This document shows, one piece after another, positions 1-7,784 of a stretch of DNA of 9,275 nucleotides. Position numbers and translations under genes: made by a program. How positions within the stretch are numbered: the first letter of the stretch is position 1; every line of letters begins with the position of its first letter. Below the pieces are notes generated by a model. The model saw nothing but the letters and a program-made list of their open reading frames with translations, ran no database searches and was not told the DNA's origin. This DNA comes from Rickettsiales bacterium (lineage in GTDB: Bacteria; Pseudomonadota; Alphaproteobacteria; Rickettsiales; UBA1997). The stretch lies in NCBI GenBank assembly GCA_947505885.1, contig CANNMN010000039.1, positions 1 through 9,275 of the forward strand, written 5' to 3'.

Positions 1-1940
1 ACATCAGCATCCTTGTCGAAAAGCTGCATCGTATATTTACATTCTGGATAGCCTGAACAGCCAATAAATGCACCAAATTTACTGAGGCGTAAACTAAGTT
101 TTCCGGTGCCGCAAGTCGGGCAAGAATCTTTTAAATTTCCCGCTTCGTCACGACCTAAAATATGTGTGCCAACTTTTTGATTTAAAACTTCTAGTACTTC
201 ACCAAATGGCTTATCCATTACCGAAGAAGTGTTGCCGTGAAAATCTTTCCAGAATTTTTTAAGGAAATTTTTCCAATCCATTTTGCCGTTAGAAATAATA
301 TCTAACTCATCTTCCAAGCCCGCAGTGTAGCCGAACTCGACATATTTCGAGAAAAATTCTTTGAGAAAAGTTGTAACGATTCTGCCGCGTTCTTCCGGAA
401 AAAATCTGCGCTTATCCAACTTAACGTAACCGCGATCTTGCAGCACAGAAATAATCGCCGCGTAAGTTGAAGGACGACCAATTCCAAGCTCTTCTAATTT
501 CTTAACCAAGCTCGCTTCAGAATAACGCGGAAGGGGCTCGGTAAAATGTTGTTGTGGTTTTACTTCGAGCAAATCCAAAGATTCTTTTTCTTTGAGATCA
601 GGTAACGCCTGTTTTCCATCATCATCTTCACTTTCGCCTTCATCGCGATCTTCGTGATAAACTCGGTGAAAACCATCGAAACGAATTGTTGAGCCAGTAG
701 CGCGAGCCTTGGCGTAAATGGGTGCTGTGGCGATCTCTACAACTACCTGATCAAAAATCACATCAGCCATTTGCGACGCTAAAGTTCTTTTCCAAACCAA
801 ATCGTAAAGTGCGAATTGGCCTTCATCTAAATATTTTTTTACCTTGTCTGGCGTCAAAGAAAAGTCAGTCGGACGAATTGCTTCATGCGCTTCCTGAGCG
901 TTTTTTACCTTGCTCTTAAATACATTCGCCGCCTCTGGCAAATAATTTTTTCCGTAAAGTTTGTTAATAGTTTCGCGCAGTTCGGTAATCGCTTCTGGAG
1001 TGATCGAAACTGAGTCAGTTCTCATGTAAGTGATCAAGCCTTGCGAGGTGCCATCAATCTCTGTTCCTTCATAAAGTTTTTGCGCCGTCATCATCGTGCG
1101 ACTTGCGCCAAATCCTAACTTACGAGCCGCTTCTTGTTGCAAAGAAGAAGTAGTGAAAGGACCTTGCGGACGGCGTTTCGCCTGCTTTTTAGTGATCGAT
1201 AAAACTTGATATTTCTTAGCGTCTAAAAGCTTCTTAATGTCGCCAGCTTGTTTCTCATTTACGACGGTAAATTTTTCTAACTTCTTGCCTTCAAGTTCAA
1301 AAACTGTCGCTTGAAATTGTGTTTTTTTTGCGGTCTCAAGATCTAATTTAATGTCCCAATATTCTTCGCTTTTAAATGCCTCAATTTCTTCTTCGCGATC
1401 ACAAATCAGGCGAAGAGCTACAGACTGAACACGTCCTGCTGATTTACTTCCCGGTAACTTTCTCCACAAAACTGGCGAAAGATTAAATCCAACTAAATAG
1501 TCCAAAGCACGGCGAGCTTGCTGAGCGTTGACTAAATCCATGTCAATCTCGCGCGGATTTTTAATCGCTTCTAAAATCGAATTTTTGGTGATGGCGTTGA
1601 AAACTACGCGCTCAATCTTAGTTGCCGCTTTAATCGCCTTCTTGCCTTTTAAAACTTCAAGAACGTGCCATGCGATTGATTCACCTTCTCGATCGGGATC
1701 TGGTGCAAGAATCAACTTAGTACAAAGCTTCGCGGCATCGACAATTTCTTTAACATGCTTTGATGATCTCGATGAAACCTCATAATTCATGGCAAAATTA
1801 TTATCCGGATCAACCGAGCCATTCTTACTTGGCAAATCACGAACGTGACCAAAGGAAGCTAAAACCTTGTAGTCACTACCCAAATATTTGCCGATGGTTT
1901 TTGCCTTGGCGGGAGATTCAACGATGAGTAAATTTTTCAT
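1..1940 (-). CDS. topA: DNA topoisomerase I (type IA), 3' end cut by window edge
   Basis: This enzyme relaxes negatively supercoiled DNA by cutting and passing a single strand. About 646 codons are visible from the ATG at 1940, and the C-terminus lies beyond position 1. The N-terminus MKNLLIVESPAKAKTIGKYL is the classic Toprim opening. The Toprim acidic residues are E8 and the DPDREGES motif (D81, D83). The catalytic tyrosine is Y305 in GLITYMRTDS. Further family blocks are NAQQARRALDYLVG, SAGRVQSVALR and IGRPSTYA. A four-cysteine zinc finger begins near the window edge (C607, C610, C628, C634), as in proteobacterial TopA tails that carry several such fingers. The Toprim region lacks the roughly 30-residue insertion found in the E. 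coli enzyme. The gene starts 17 bp after the infA stop, so it is probably cotranscribed. No Shine-Dalgarno precedes the start. The identification is essentially certain. Confidence 0.97.
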   Translation of the reverse strand, partial: MKNLLIVESPAKAKTIGKYLGSDYKVLASFGHVRDLPSKNGSVDPDNNFAMNYEVSSRSSKHVKEIVDAAKLCTKLILAPDPDREGESIAWHVLEVLKGKKAIKAATKIERVVFNAITKNSILEAIKNPREIDMDLVNAQQARRALDYLVGFNLSPVLWRKLPGSKSAGRVQSVALRLICDREEEIEAFKSEEYWDIKLDLETAKKTQFQATVFELEGKKLEKFTVVNEKQAGDIKKLLDAKKYQVLSITKKQAKRRPQGPFTTSSLQQEAARKLGFGASRTMMTAQKLYEGTEIDGTSQGLITYMRTDSVSITPEAITELRETINKLYGKNYLPEAANVFKSKVKNAQEAHEAIRPTDFSLTPDKVKKYLDEGQFALYDLVWKRTLASQMADVIFDQVVVEIATAPIYAKARATGSTIRFDGFHRVYHEDRDEGESEDDDGKQALPDLKEKESLDLLEVKPQQHFTEPLPRYSEASLVKKLEELGIGRPSTYAAIISVLQDRGYVKLDKRRFFPEERGRIVTTFLKEFFSKYVEFGYTAGLEDELDIISNGKMDWKNFLKKFWKDFHGNTSSVMDKPFGEVLEVLNQKVGTHILGRDEAGNLKDSCPTCGTGKLSLRLSKFGAFIGCSGYPECKYTMQLFDKDAD

Positions 1941-1957
1941 TAAGTAGGTGCTCTAAA

Positions 1958-2176
1958 TTAAACATTTCTGCGAACGATACGGCCCTTACTTAAGTCGTAG
2001 GTGCTAAGCTCAATCTCAACTTTATCGCCTTTCAAAATACGAATTTTATTTTTACGAATTTTGCCGGAAGCATGAGCAATAATTGAGTGACCATTTTCGA
2101 GTTCGACACGAAAAATCGTATTGGGAAATACTTCCAATACGACGCCATTCATGGAAAGAAGATCTTCTTTAGGCAT
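1958..2176 (-). CDS. infA: Translation initiation factor IF-1
   Basis: IF-1 binds the A site of the 30S ribosomal subunit and works with IF-2 and IF-3 during initiation. The protein has 72 residues, the same length as E. coli IF-1. It forms a single S1-type OB fold and keeps the family signatures [33 protein letters not shown] and YDLSKGRIV. It is read leftwards between metF (67 bp upstream) and topA (17 bp downstream). The DNA before the ATG is A/T-rich with no Shine-Dalgarno, as for most genes here. Pairing with topA is not the arrangement I would expect as a default for infA, but the spacing suggests one transcript. Confidence 0.97.
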   Translation of the reverse strand: MPKEDLLSMNGVVLEVFPNTIFRVELENGHSIIAHASGKIRKNKIRILKGDKVEIELSTYDLSKGRIVRRNV

Positions 2177-2243
2177 TGAGAAAAGTTAAAATTTAATGGA
2201 TTAGAGGCCGCGACTTAGAGTCCAAATTCTTGATTTGCAAGTT

Positions 2244-3134
2244 TTAGACTTCTCTAACCCCTAGAACATGACATATCGCCGCCGTAAGATCGGAGCGATT
2301 TAAAGTGTAGAAGTGAAAATCATCAACGCCATTGTTACGTAGAATCCGACACAGCTCTGTCGCCACAATTCCGGCGACAAGTTGACGATTTTCTTGACGT
2401 TCATCAAGCCCAACAAAAAGATTATCCATCCATTTTGGAATTTTTGCGCCACACATTTTCGCGAAATGTTTTGTCTGCTTAACATTAGTAACCGGCAAAA
2501 TTCCGGGAATGATTGGAACTTCAATTTTCGCCTTCCGACATTTTTCAACGAAAGAAAGGTAAACATCCGCATCAAAAAAGAATTGGGTGATGATGCGTGT
2601 TGCGCCCGCGTCTACTTTGCGCTTAAGATTATCTATGTCCTCTTCAAAACTTTTTGCCTCTGGATGTTTTTCGGGATAGCCCGCAACAGAAATTTCAAAA
2701 TCAGCAATCTTTTTAATACCCGCAACAAGCTCATTCGCATATTTGTAACCATCAAAACGAAGTTGATAATTTGTACTCGAAGCCGGCATATCCCCACGCA
2801 AAGCCACGATGTGACGTACGCCGATCTCCCAATAATTTCGCAAAATTTCATCAATCTCATCTTTTGAAGCCGCAACACAAGTAAGGTGAGAAGCTGGCTT
2901 CAGACTAGTTTCTTTAATAATCTTCTCAATGACTTGGTGAGTGCGTTCACGTGTCGATCCACCCGCGCCGTAAGTTACTGAAACAAAGCTCGGATTAAGA
3001 TTTTCCATTTTCAAAATCACCTCCCACAACTTCATTTCCATCTCTTCCGTTTTTGGCGGAAAAAATTCGAAAGAAACGTTGAGTTTACGATTATTTAGGA
3101 CGGTGGATTCAAGATTGTTTGTGTAAGTTTTCAT
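2244..3134 (-). CDS. metF: 5,10-methylenetetrahydrofolate reductase
   Basis: This is a FAD-dependent TIM-barrel enzyme that reduces methylene-THF to methyl-THF, the methyl donor for methionine synthesis. The 296 residues match the E. coli MetF length. Motifs in order are FEFFPPKTEEME at about 22-33 (E23 matches the catalytic Glu), VTYGAGGSTRERT at 53-65, ALRGDMP at 111-117 (D115 matches the folate and flavin-contacting Asp), AGYPEKHPEA at 151-160, TQFFFDADVY at 183-192, PGILPVTN at 210-217 and FYTLNRSD at 275-282. It lies 40 bp after pyrE on the same strand, with a hairpin in the gap. A GGAG sits only 3 nt before the ATG, closer than a normal ribosome-binding site. No methionine synthase gene is in the window. 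In Rickettsia itself this gene is, as I recall, missing, so the host may be a less reduced lineage. Confidence 0.97.
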   Translation of the reverse strand: MKTYTNNLESTVLNNRKLNVSFEFFPPKTEEMEMKLWEVILKMENLNPSFVSVTYGAGGSTRERTHQVIEKIIKETSLKPASHLTCVAASKDEIDEILRNYWEIGVRHIVALRGDMPASSTNYQLRFDGYKYANELVAGIKKIADFEISVAGYPEKHPEAKSFEEDIDNLKRKVDAGATRIITQFFFDADVYLSFVEKCRKAKIEVPIIPGILPVTNVKQTKHFAKMCGAKIPKWMDNLFVGLDERQENRQLVAGIVATELCRILRNNGVDDFHFYTLNRSDLTAAICHVLGVREV

Positions 3135-3144
3135 ACTCTCCGCA

Positions 3145-3168
3145 TCATTCCCGCAAAAACGGAGATGA
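3145..3168. repeat. Degenerate palindromic repeat (hairpin) between pyrE and metF
   Basis: Arms TCATTCCCG and CGGAGATGA pair at 8 of 9 positions around a six-base loop (CAAAAA), on either strand. The sequence is close to the widely dispersed intergenic palindrome of the form TCATTCCCGC-AAA-GCGGGAATGA, recalled from memory, with about three changes. It fills most of the 40 bp gap between the pyrE stop and the metF start. It could stabilise or attenuate the shared transcript, but there is no T-run and so no case for an intrinsic terminator. Confidence 0.5.
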
Positions 3169-3174
3169 AATTAA

Positions 3175-3789
3175 TTATTTATTTACTTGAGAAAGAAACC
3201 TACTTCCCGGCTTAATCGCCGGAATATCTTTCAACTCTTCCGGCACATTATTTTCATCAAAAGTTTTTACATCGACTGACAAAAGTGAAATTACTGGAAC
3301 GCCCATTTTTGCTTCAAGATTTTTATCGTTTGAACGATCAACTAAAGATGCTTCAGCAACAATCTTCGCGCCGAATTTTCTGATTAAATCATAAGTTTCG
3401 AGTGACGATTTTCCAGTCGTGATCACATCTTCAACAACTAAAACACGCAGCGATGAATCAAGCGTGAAGCCACGTCGCAACTCAAACTGACCATTAACTC
3501 TTTCGCAAAAAATCGATGGCAAACCAAGTTGACGAGCAAGTTCGTAACCAACAACAACTCCTCCCATCGCCGGAGCGACAACGATGTCGGCAAAATTTTC
3601 TCCGAGGCGATCAGTAATTTTTTTAGCGAGTTTAGCGCAAAGTTTTTCCGCTCTTTTTGGTTCCATCAAAACTCGCGCACATTGCATGTAAGTGTCGGAA
3701 TGAAGACCTGAAGAAAGAATAAAATGACCTTTAAGGATCGCTTCAGACTTAGAAAATTCCTGCAAAATTTCTTGTTGTTTTAGAGTCAT
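3175..3789 (-). CDS. pyrE: Orotate phosphoribosyltransferase
   Basis: PyrE joins orotate to PRPP to give OMP, the fifth step of pyrimidine synthesis. From the ATG at 3789 the protein has 204 residues. It shows the type I phosphoribosyltransferase signature VLVVEDVITTGKS at 116-128, which binds PRPP. The family N-terminal pattern ILKGHFILSSGLHSDTYMQC is at about 18-37, and VAPAMGGVVVGYELA is near 71-85. The frame also offers an ATG at 3813 and a TTG at 3816, adding 8 or 9 residues (MVFIFEFV or one more). I prefer 3789 because related proteins begin about 15-20 residues before the LxGHF motif. However, neither start has a real Shine-Dalgarno, and a weak AGAAAG precedes 3813. The gene is divergent from kdsD and is first in the leftward set with metF, infA and topA. 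Confidence 0.95.
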   Translation of the reverse strand: MTLKQQEILQEFSKSEAILKGHFILSSGLHSDTYMQCARVLMEPKRAEKLCAKLAKKITDRLGENFADIVVAPAMGGVVVGYELARQLGLPSIFCERVNGQFELRRGFTLDSSLRVLVVEDVITTGKSSLETYDLIRKFGAKIVAEASLVDRSNDKNLEAKMGVPVISLLSVDVKTFDENNVPEELKDIPAIKPGSRFLSQVNK

Positions 3790-3880
3790 AACAAATTCAA
3801 AAATGAAAACCATCAAATCACTTTCTGAATCATCGCCTTTTTAGGAATGAAGCGACCAGTTAAGTGTATTACTTTAGAAG

Positions 3881-3906
3881 CCATCACCGCGAAGGCGAAG
3901 ATCCAG
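3881..3906. repeat. Decayed palindromic repeat in the kdsD leader
   Basis: The stretch from 3882 matches about 21 of 25 positions of the dispersed intergenic palindrome CATTCCCGCGAAGGCG followed by GGGATCCAG (consensus recalled from memory). The stem is eroded, and only CGC-GAAG-GCG still pairs. It lies in the pyrE-kdsD divergent region, just upstream of the chosen kdsD start. It is open in the kdsD frame and adds a false-looking N-terminal extension if a start at 3864 is used. Confidence 0.45.
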
Positions 3907-3920
3907 AAAAATTAATAAAC

Positions 3921-4874
3921 ATGCAAAATAAATACATCTCCTCCGCAATCGCAACGATTAAAACCGAAATAGATGGCTTAAATTCTTTACTTACTTTCTT
4001 CGACGAAAATTTTATTCGCGCAGTTGATCTAATCTTGAACTGCCAAGGAAAAGTTGTGGTCAGTGGCATGGGAAAATCTGGACACATCGGAGGTAAAATC
4101 GCCGCAACTTTCGCCTCAACCGGAACTTCCGCTTTCTTTATTCACCCTGGCGAAGCAAGCCATGGCGACCTAGGAATGATCTCGCCAAACGACGTGGTAA
4201 TCTTGCTTTCGAATTCCGGCGAAACCAAAGAACTTCGCGACATCATCTACTACTGCAAACGTTTCGAAGTGCCGATCATCGGAATTATTCGTCGTAGAGA
4301 ATCTGAACTCACCAAAGCCAGCACCGTACCTCTAGTTTTGCCAGCTATTCCAGAAGCAAATGGGGTCAATGCTCCAACAACTTCAACCACAATGATGCTA
4401 GCGATCGGCGACGCTTTGGCGGTAAGTTTAATCGACGCGCGCGGCTTTAATTCTGAGCAATTTGGCACCTTTCATCCCGGAGGAAAATTAGGTTCTAACT
4501 TCTTGAAGGTGCAAGATTTGATGCGCCTTCACAAAGATATTCCACTCGTCGAAAAAGATAAAAAAATGTCAGAAGTTTTACTTGAAATGACCTCAAAACA
4601 TCTTGGCTGCACTGGCATCACCAACAATTCTGGCAAACTACTTGGAATCATCACCGACGGCGATTTGCGTCGTCACATCGACCGAGATTTTTTAGATCAC
4701 GACGCCGAAGAAATCATGACTAAAGACCCAATCACCACAACTCCAACAACACTCGCCGCCGAAGCCATTGCCATAATGAACAAGAAAAACATCACCAGTT
4801 TATTTGTTCTTGATGCAGAAAAAATCGTCGGGATCTTGCACCTTCATGACTGCCTTCGTGCAGGAATAGCCTAA
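3921..4874 (+). CDS. kdsD: D-arabinose 5-phosphate isomerase, KpsF/GutQ family (SIS + two CBS)
   Basis: It interconverts ribulose 5-phosphate and arabinose 5-phosphate, feeding Kdo synthesis for LPS. From the ATG at 3921 it has 317 residues. The SIS domain spans about 35-175 with GMGKSGHIGGKIAATFASTG (49-68), HPGEASHGDLGM (75-86), SNSGETKE (97-104) and FHPGGKLG (184-191). Likely catalytic equivalents of the E. coli enzyme are K52, E104, E145 and H185. Two CBS domains follow, at about 200-255 and 262-317, containing ITDGDLRRHI and ILHLHDCLRAGI. The frame can be extended to 3864, but those 19 codons run through a palindromic repeat and do not resemble the family N-terminus. It heads the kdsD-pntB-efp set. 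The paralogue name gutQ or kpsF cannot be excluded by sequence alone, but as an apparently solitary housekeeping copy kdsD fits best. Confidence 0.93.
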   Translation: MQNKYISSAIATIKTEIDGLNSLLTFFDENFIRAVDLILNCQGKVVVSGMGKSGHIGGKIAATFASTGTSAFFIHPGEASHGDLGMISPNDVVILLSNSGETKELRDIIYYCKRFEVPIIGIIRRRESELTKASTVPLVLPAIPEANGVNAPTTSTTMMLAIGDALAVSLIDARGFNSEQFGTFHPGGKLGSNFLKVQDLMRLHKDIPLVEKDKKMSEVLLEMTSKHLGCTGITNNSGKLLGIITDGDLRRHIDRDFLDHDAEEIMTKDPITTTPTTLAAEAIAIMNKKNITSLFVLDAEKIVGILHLHDCLRAGIA

Positions 4875-4886
4875 ATACTTAAAAAC

Positions 4887-6275
4887 ATGTCTTCGTTCGC
4901 ATCCTTTTTCTACCTGATCTCTGCCGTTCTTTTTATCCTCTCGCTCTACGGCCTCTCCTCACCAAAAACTTCTCGCATCGGAAATTATTTTGGCATGGGC
5001 GGAATGGCTTTAGCGATTTTAACCACACTTTGCTTGCCACAAGTTCACAATCTTTTTGCGATCATTTTAGCGATCGCGATTGGTGCTGGAATCGGCTACT
5101 TCGTTGCTAAGAAAGTTAAGATGACCGCGATGCCGCAACTCGTCGCTGGCTTCCATTCTCTCGTCGGACTAGCCGCCGTCTTGATCGCTGCCGCTGCCCT
5201 CTGGATGCCAAACTCATTTCACATCATCGAAGATAATCACATCAAGCTCGCCAGCTTAATTGAAATGGGCATCGGCGTTGTCATCGGCGCAATCACTTTC
5301 ACCGGCTCTCTCGTTGCCTTCGCAAAGTTGAATGGCAACATGAATTCAAAATTTATCATCTTTAAAAAGAACCCGAAGAAACATTCGCAATATGTCGGAA
5401 TCGGCCTGGCCATTATTCTCATCGCCTTCTTCGCTTTTGGTTCAAAATTCTTTTTCATTCTTCTCGTTCTGCTTTCTTTCTTTGTTGGCTTCATGCTGAT
5501 CGCGCCAGTAGGTGGCGCAGACATGCCAGTTGTGGTTTCAATGTTAAACTCTTATTCAGGCTGGGCGGCAACTGGCATTGGTTTTACTTTAAATAATCCT
5601 CTTCTCATAATTTCTGGAGCCTTGATTGGCGCCTCTGGTGCGATACTTAGCTACATCATGTGCAAAGCGATGAATCGCTCAATTTTCAACGTGATGTTCT
5701 CGGGATTTGGCGATCAAGTTGCGACAAGCAACGAGGTCAAAGAGCAAAGACCAGTGAAACAAGCCGCTGCTGAAGATGCGGCTTATTTGATGAAATCCTC
5801 ATCTTCCGTAATCATCGTTCCAGGCTATGGAATGGCCGTTGCCGGCGCGCAGCATGCAGTTGCAGAGATGACTAAACTTCTTGAAGATGCTGGAGTTAAG
5901 GTAAAATTTGCCATCCATCCAGTAGCTGGAAGAATGCCTGGCCACATGAACGTGTTGCTTGCCGAAGCTAACATCGATTACGAAAAAGTTTTCGAGCTCG
6001 AAGAGATTAACGGCGAATTCAAATCAACCGATATTGCCTTCGTAATCGGTGCCAATGACGTTACCAATCCGTCAGCCAAAACCGATAAAACCAGCCCAAT
6101 CTACGGCATGCCAATCCTTGATGTCGCTCACGCTCAAAGCGTTTTCTTCATTAAGCGCTCGATGGCGGCAGGCTATGCCGGCGTCGATAACGAACTCTTC
6201 TACAACGACAATACGATGATGATTTTTGGTGACGCCAAAAAAGTCGTCGAACAAATCGTTAAAAATCTTAACTAA
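4887..6275 (+). CDS. pntB: NAD(P) transhydrogenase subunit beta
   Basis: PntB is the inner-membrane proton-translocating and NADP(H)-binding subunit of transhydrogenase. The enzyme uses the proton motive force to reduce NADP+ with NADH. The 462 residues equal the E. coli length. The N-terminal 260 residues are strongly hydrophobic with about eight or nine membrane helices. They include AGFHSLVGLAAV (H90, equivalent to the conserved channel histidine) and GGADMPVVVSMLNSYSGWAA at 209-228. The C-terminal domain III has the NADP-binding PGYGMAVAGAQ at 312-322, AGRMPGHMNVLLAEA, GANDVTNP at 388-395, GMPILDV and KRSMAAGYAGVDN at 423-435. It starts 12 bp after kdsD and ends 6 bp before efp. The partner pntA is not in the window, so it must be elsewhere for a working enzyme. 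There is no Shine-Dalgarno. Confidence 0.97.
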   Translation: MSSFASFFYLISAVLFILSLYGLSSPKTSRIGNYFGMGGMALAILTTLCLPQVHNLFAIILAIAIGAGIGYFVAKKVKMTAMPQLVAGFHSLVGLAAVLIAAAALWMPNSFHIIEDNHIKLASLIEMGIGVVIGAITFTGSLVAFAKLNGNMNSKFIIFKKNPKKHSQYVGIGLAIILIAFFAFGSKFFFILLVLLSFFVGFMLIAPVGGADMPVVVSMLNSYSGWAATGIGFTLNNPLLIISGALIGASGAILSYIMCKAMNRSIFNVMFSGFGDQVATSNEVKEQRPVKQAAAEDAAYLMKSSSSVIIVPGYGMAVAGAQHAVAEMTKLLEDAGVKVKFAIHPVAGRMPGHMNVLLAEANIDYEKVFELEEINGEFKSTDIAFVIGANDVTNPSAKTDKTSPIYGMPILDVAHAQSVFFIKRSMAAGYAGVDNELFYNDNTMMIFGDAKKVVEQIVKNLN

Positions 6276-6281
6276 AAACTT

Positions 6282-6851
6282 ATGTCTAAAACTAACGCAA
6301 ATTCTCTTCGTGTCGGCAACGTAATCGAATTTGAAAATCAACTTTGGAAAGTTGCAAAACGCGAACATGTGAAGCCGGGTAAAGGCGGCGCTTACATTCA
6401 AGTTGAGATGAAAAATATCGTCACTGGCAACAAGACAAATACTCGTTACGCTTCAAGCGAAGATGTCGATGTTGCTTACGTTGAGCAAAAAAATTATCAG
6501 TTCCAATATTTCGACCAAGACGAGCTAGTCGCGATGGACATGGAAAATTTTGAAACCCTGCAATTCGCTAAAAAATTAGTCGGTGAAGCCCTGCCCTTTC
6601 TGCAAGAAGGCATGAATCTTCGCGTTGAATATTGTAACGACAAACCAATCTCAATCGCCATTCCCGAGAATGTAAACGCAATCATTGCACAAGCTGATGC
6701 CGTGGTAAAAGGCCAAACCGCCGCTTCTTCTTACAAGCCGGCAATCCTAGAAAATGGCGTGCGCGTGATGGTTCCGCCTTTTGTTGCATCTGGTGAAGAA
6801 ATAATCGTTAACACTGAAGATTTTTCTTACGTCAGTAGAGCAAAAAACTAA
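6282..6851 (+). CDS. efp: Elongation factor P
   Basis: EF-P binds between the P and E sites of stalled ribosomes and helps form bonds within proline runs. It has 189 residues. It has the KOW-like N-terminal domain, with REHVKPGKGGAYIQVEMKN at about 27-45, and two OB-like domains. It ends in the family tail GEEIIVNTEDFSYVSRAKN. The modified position is a lysine, K34 in KPGKGG, as in E. coli, which points to beta-lysylation by EpmA/EpmB rather than arginine rhamnosylation. Neither modification gene is in the window. It begins 6 bp after pntB, so it is almost surely cotranscribed with kdsD and pntB. No Shine-Dalgarno precedes the ATG. Confidence 0.97.
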   Translation: MSKTNANSLRVGNVIEFENQLWKVAKREHVKPGKGGAYIQVEMKNIVTGNKTNTRYASSEDVDVAYVEQKNYQFQYFDQDELVAMDMENFETLQFAKKLVGEALPFLQEGMNLRVEYCNDKPISIAIPENVNAIIAQADAVVKGQTAASSYKPAILENGVRVMVPPFVASGEEIIVNTEDFSYVSRAKN

Positions 6852-6890
6852 TTTCTTAAAAATAATATTTTCGACGAGTCTAGAGCTGGA

Positions 6891-6956
6891 ATGGTTTCAC
6901 CAAAACCTCATAAGCCGAAGGCAAAGAAAGATTCGCAAGATTTGCTGGATAAATGA
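6891..6956 (+). other. Very short basic ORF after efp, doubtful
   Basis: ATG at 6891 opens a 21-codon frame with the peptide MVSPKPHKPKAKKDSQDLLD followed by a final K. It is rich in lysine and proline and ends at TGA 6954-6956. It lies in the same frame as efp, and the 13 codons between the efp TAA and this ATG contain no other stop. It may be a tiny basic protein, the tail end of a lost gene, or chance. I do not recognise the peptide. The rest of the 168 bp efp-dapF gap shows no clear promoter or terminator. Confidence 0.2.
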
Positions 6957-7019
6957 AGCTTTCCGCACCTAGGAAATCAAGGCTGCACGCTATTTTCTTA
7001 ATCTTAATTCTACTTCAAA

Positions 7020-7784
7020 ATGACTCTTCCTTTCGTAAAAATGTCGGGCGCAGGAAACGATTTCGTCATTTTTGATGCACGCAAAACCACAATCTCTCTA
7101 ACTTCAGAGCAAATAAAAAAAATTTCTGACCGTAAAAATATCGGCTGCGATCAGCTGATTGTGATAAAAAATTCTGCGGAAGCAGATTGCGAAATGGAAA
7201 TCTACAACTCTGACGGATCAATGTCTGGAGCCTGCGGAAACGCGACTAGATGTGTCGCTTCTTTGCTTGAAAAACCTGAAGTAAAAATCAAAACCGCTGC
7301 CGGAATTCTAAAATGCTGGAGAGTTAACGATTTAATTTCGGTCAACATGGGCGAGCCAAAATTTGCTGAAGATGTTGCGCTGCACGGATTTAATTTTTCT
7401 TGCGTAGATGTTGGAAATCCTCATGCCGTGACCTTTCTTGATGCAAAAATTTCTGATGAAAAATTTTGTGATGTTGGGCCAAAAATTGAGCTAGACAAAA
7501 TCTTTCCAAACAAAACCAACGTCGAATTCGCGCAGATTATTTCTAACAACTTAATCGAAGTCAGAGTTTGGGAGCGTGGCGCTGGCGAAACTCTCGCCTG
7601 CGGTTCTGGCGCTTGCGCAGTTGCAGTTGCCGCGATCAAAAAAAATTTGGTGCAGTCAAAAAAAATCACCATTCGCTTCAAAGGCGGCGATCTGGAAATT
7701 GAATGGAATAACGATTCAATTGTGATGACTGGTGGTTACACAAAAATTTTTGACGGCGAAATTGATCTAAAATTTTTAGCCTAG
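7020..7784 (+). CDS. dapF: Diaminopimelate epimerase
   Basis: DapF is a cofactor-independent epimerase that converts LL-DAP to meso-DAP for peptidoglycan cross-links and lysine. It has 254 residues, slightly shorter than the E. coli protein (about 274). The two catalytic cysteines are both present: C72 in GACGNATRC and C194 in ETLACGSGACA. Substrate-binding blocks are MSGAGNDFVIFD at 8-19, GCDQLIVI at 42-49, YNSDGS at 62-67, VGNPHAV at 131-137 and WERGAGET at 184-191. Its presence means the cell likely keeps a DAP-type wall or lysine route. It stands 168 bp after efp and 129 bp before ccmH, so it may have its own promoter, though I could not pick one with confidence. The DNA before the ATG is A/T-rich without a Shine-Dalgarno. 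Confidence 0.97.
   Translation: MTLPFVKMSGAGNDFVIFDARKTTISLTSEQIKKISDRKNIGCDQLIVIKNSAEADCEMEIYNSDGSMSGACGNATRCVASLLEKPEVKIKTAAGILKCWRVNDLISVNMGEPKFAEDVALHGFNFSCVDVGNPHAVTFLDAKISDEKFCDVGPKIELDKIFPNKTNVEFAQIISNNLIEVRVWERGAGETLACGSGACAVAVAAIKKNLVQSKKITIRFKGGDLEIEWNNDSIVMTGGYTKIFDGEIDLKFLA

Noticed and set aside
2202..2220. Similarity of TTAGAGGCCGCGACTTAGAG to the stretch at 8342-8358.
   Set aside because: It needs a 2-base gap, covers under 20 bases and has no matching structure at the first site. It is probably chance.
5237..5524. Leftward 95-codon frame inside pntB, and similar antisense frames in topA, metF, kdsD, efp and dapF.
   Set aside because: They lie wholly or mostly over well-identified genes on the other strand and have no family features.
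6852..6880. Possible intrinsic terminator after efp.
   Set aside because: The sequence is A/T-rich with no GC stem or T-tract following a hairpin.
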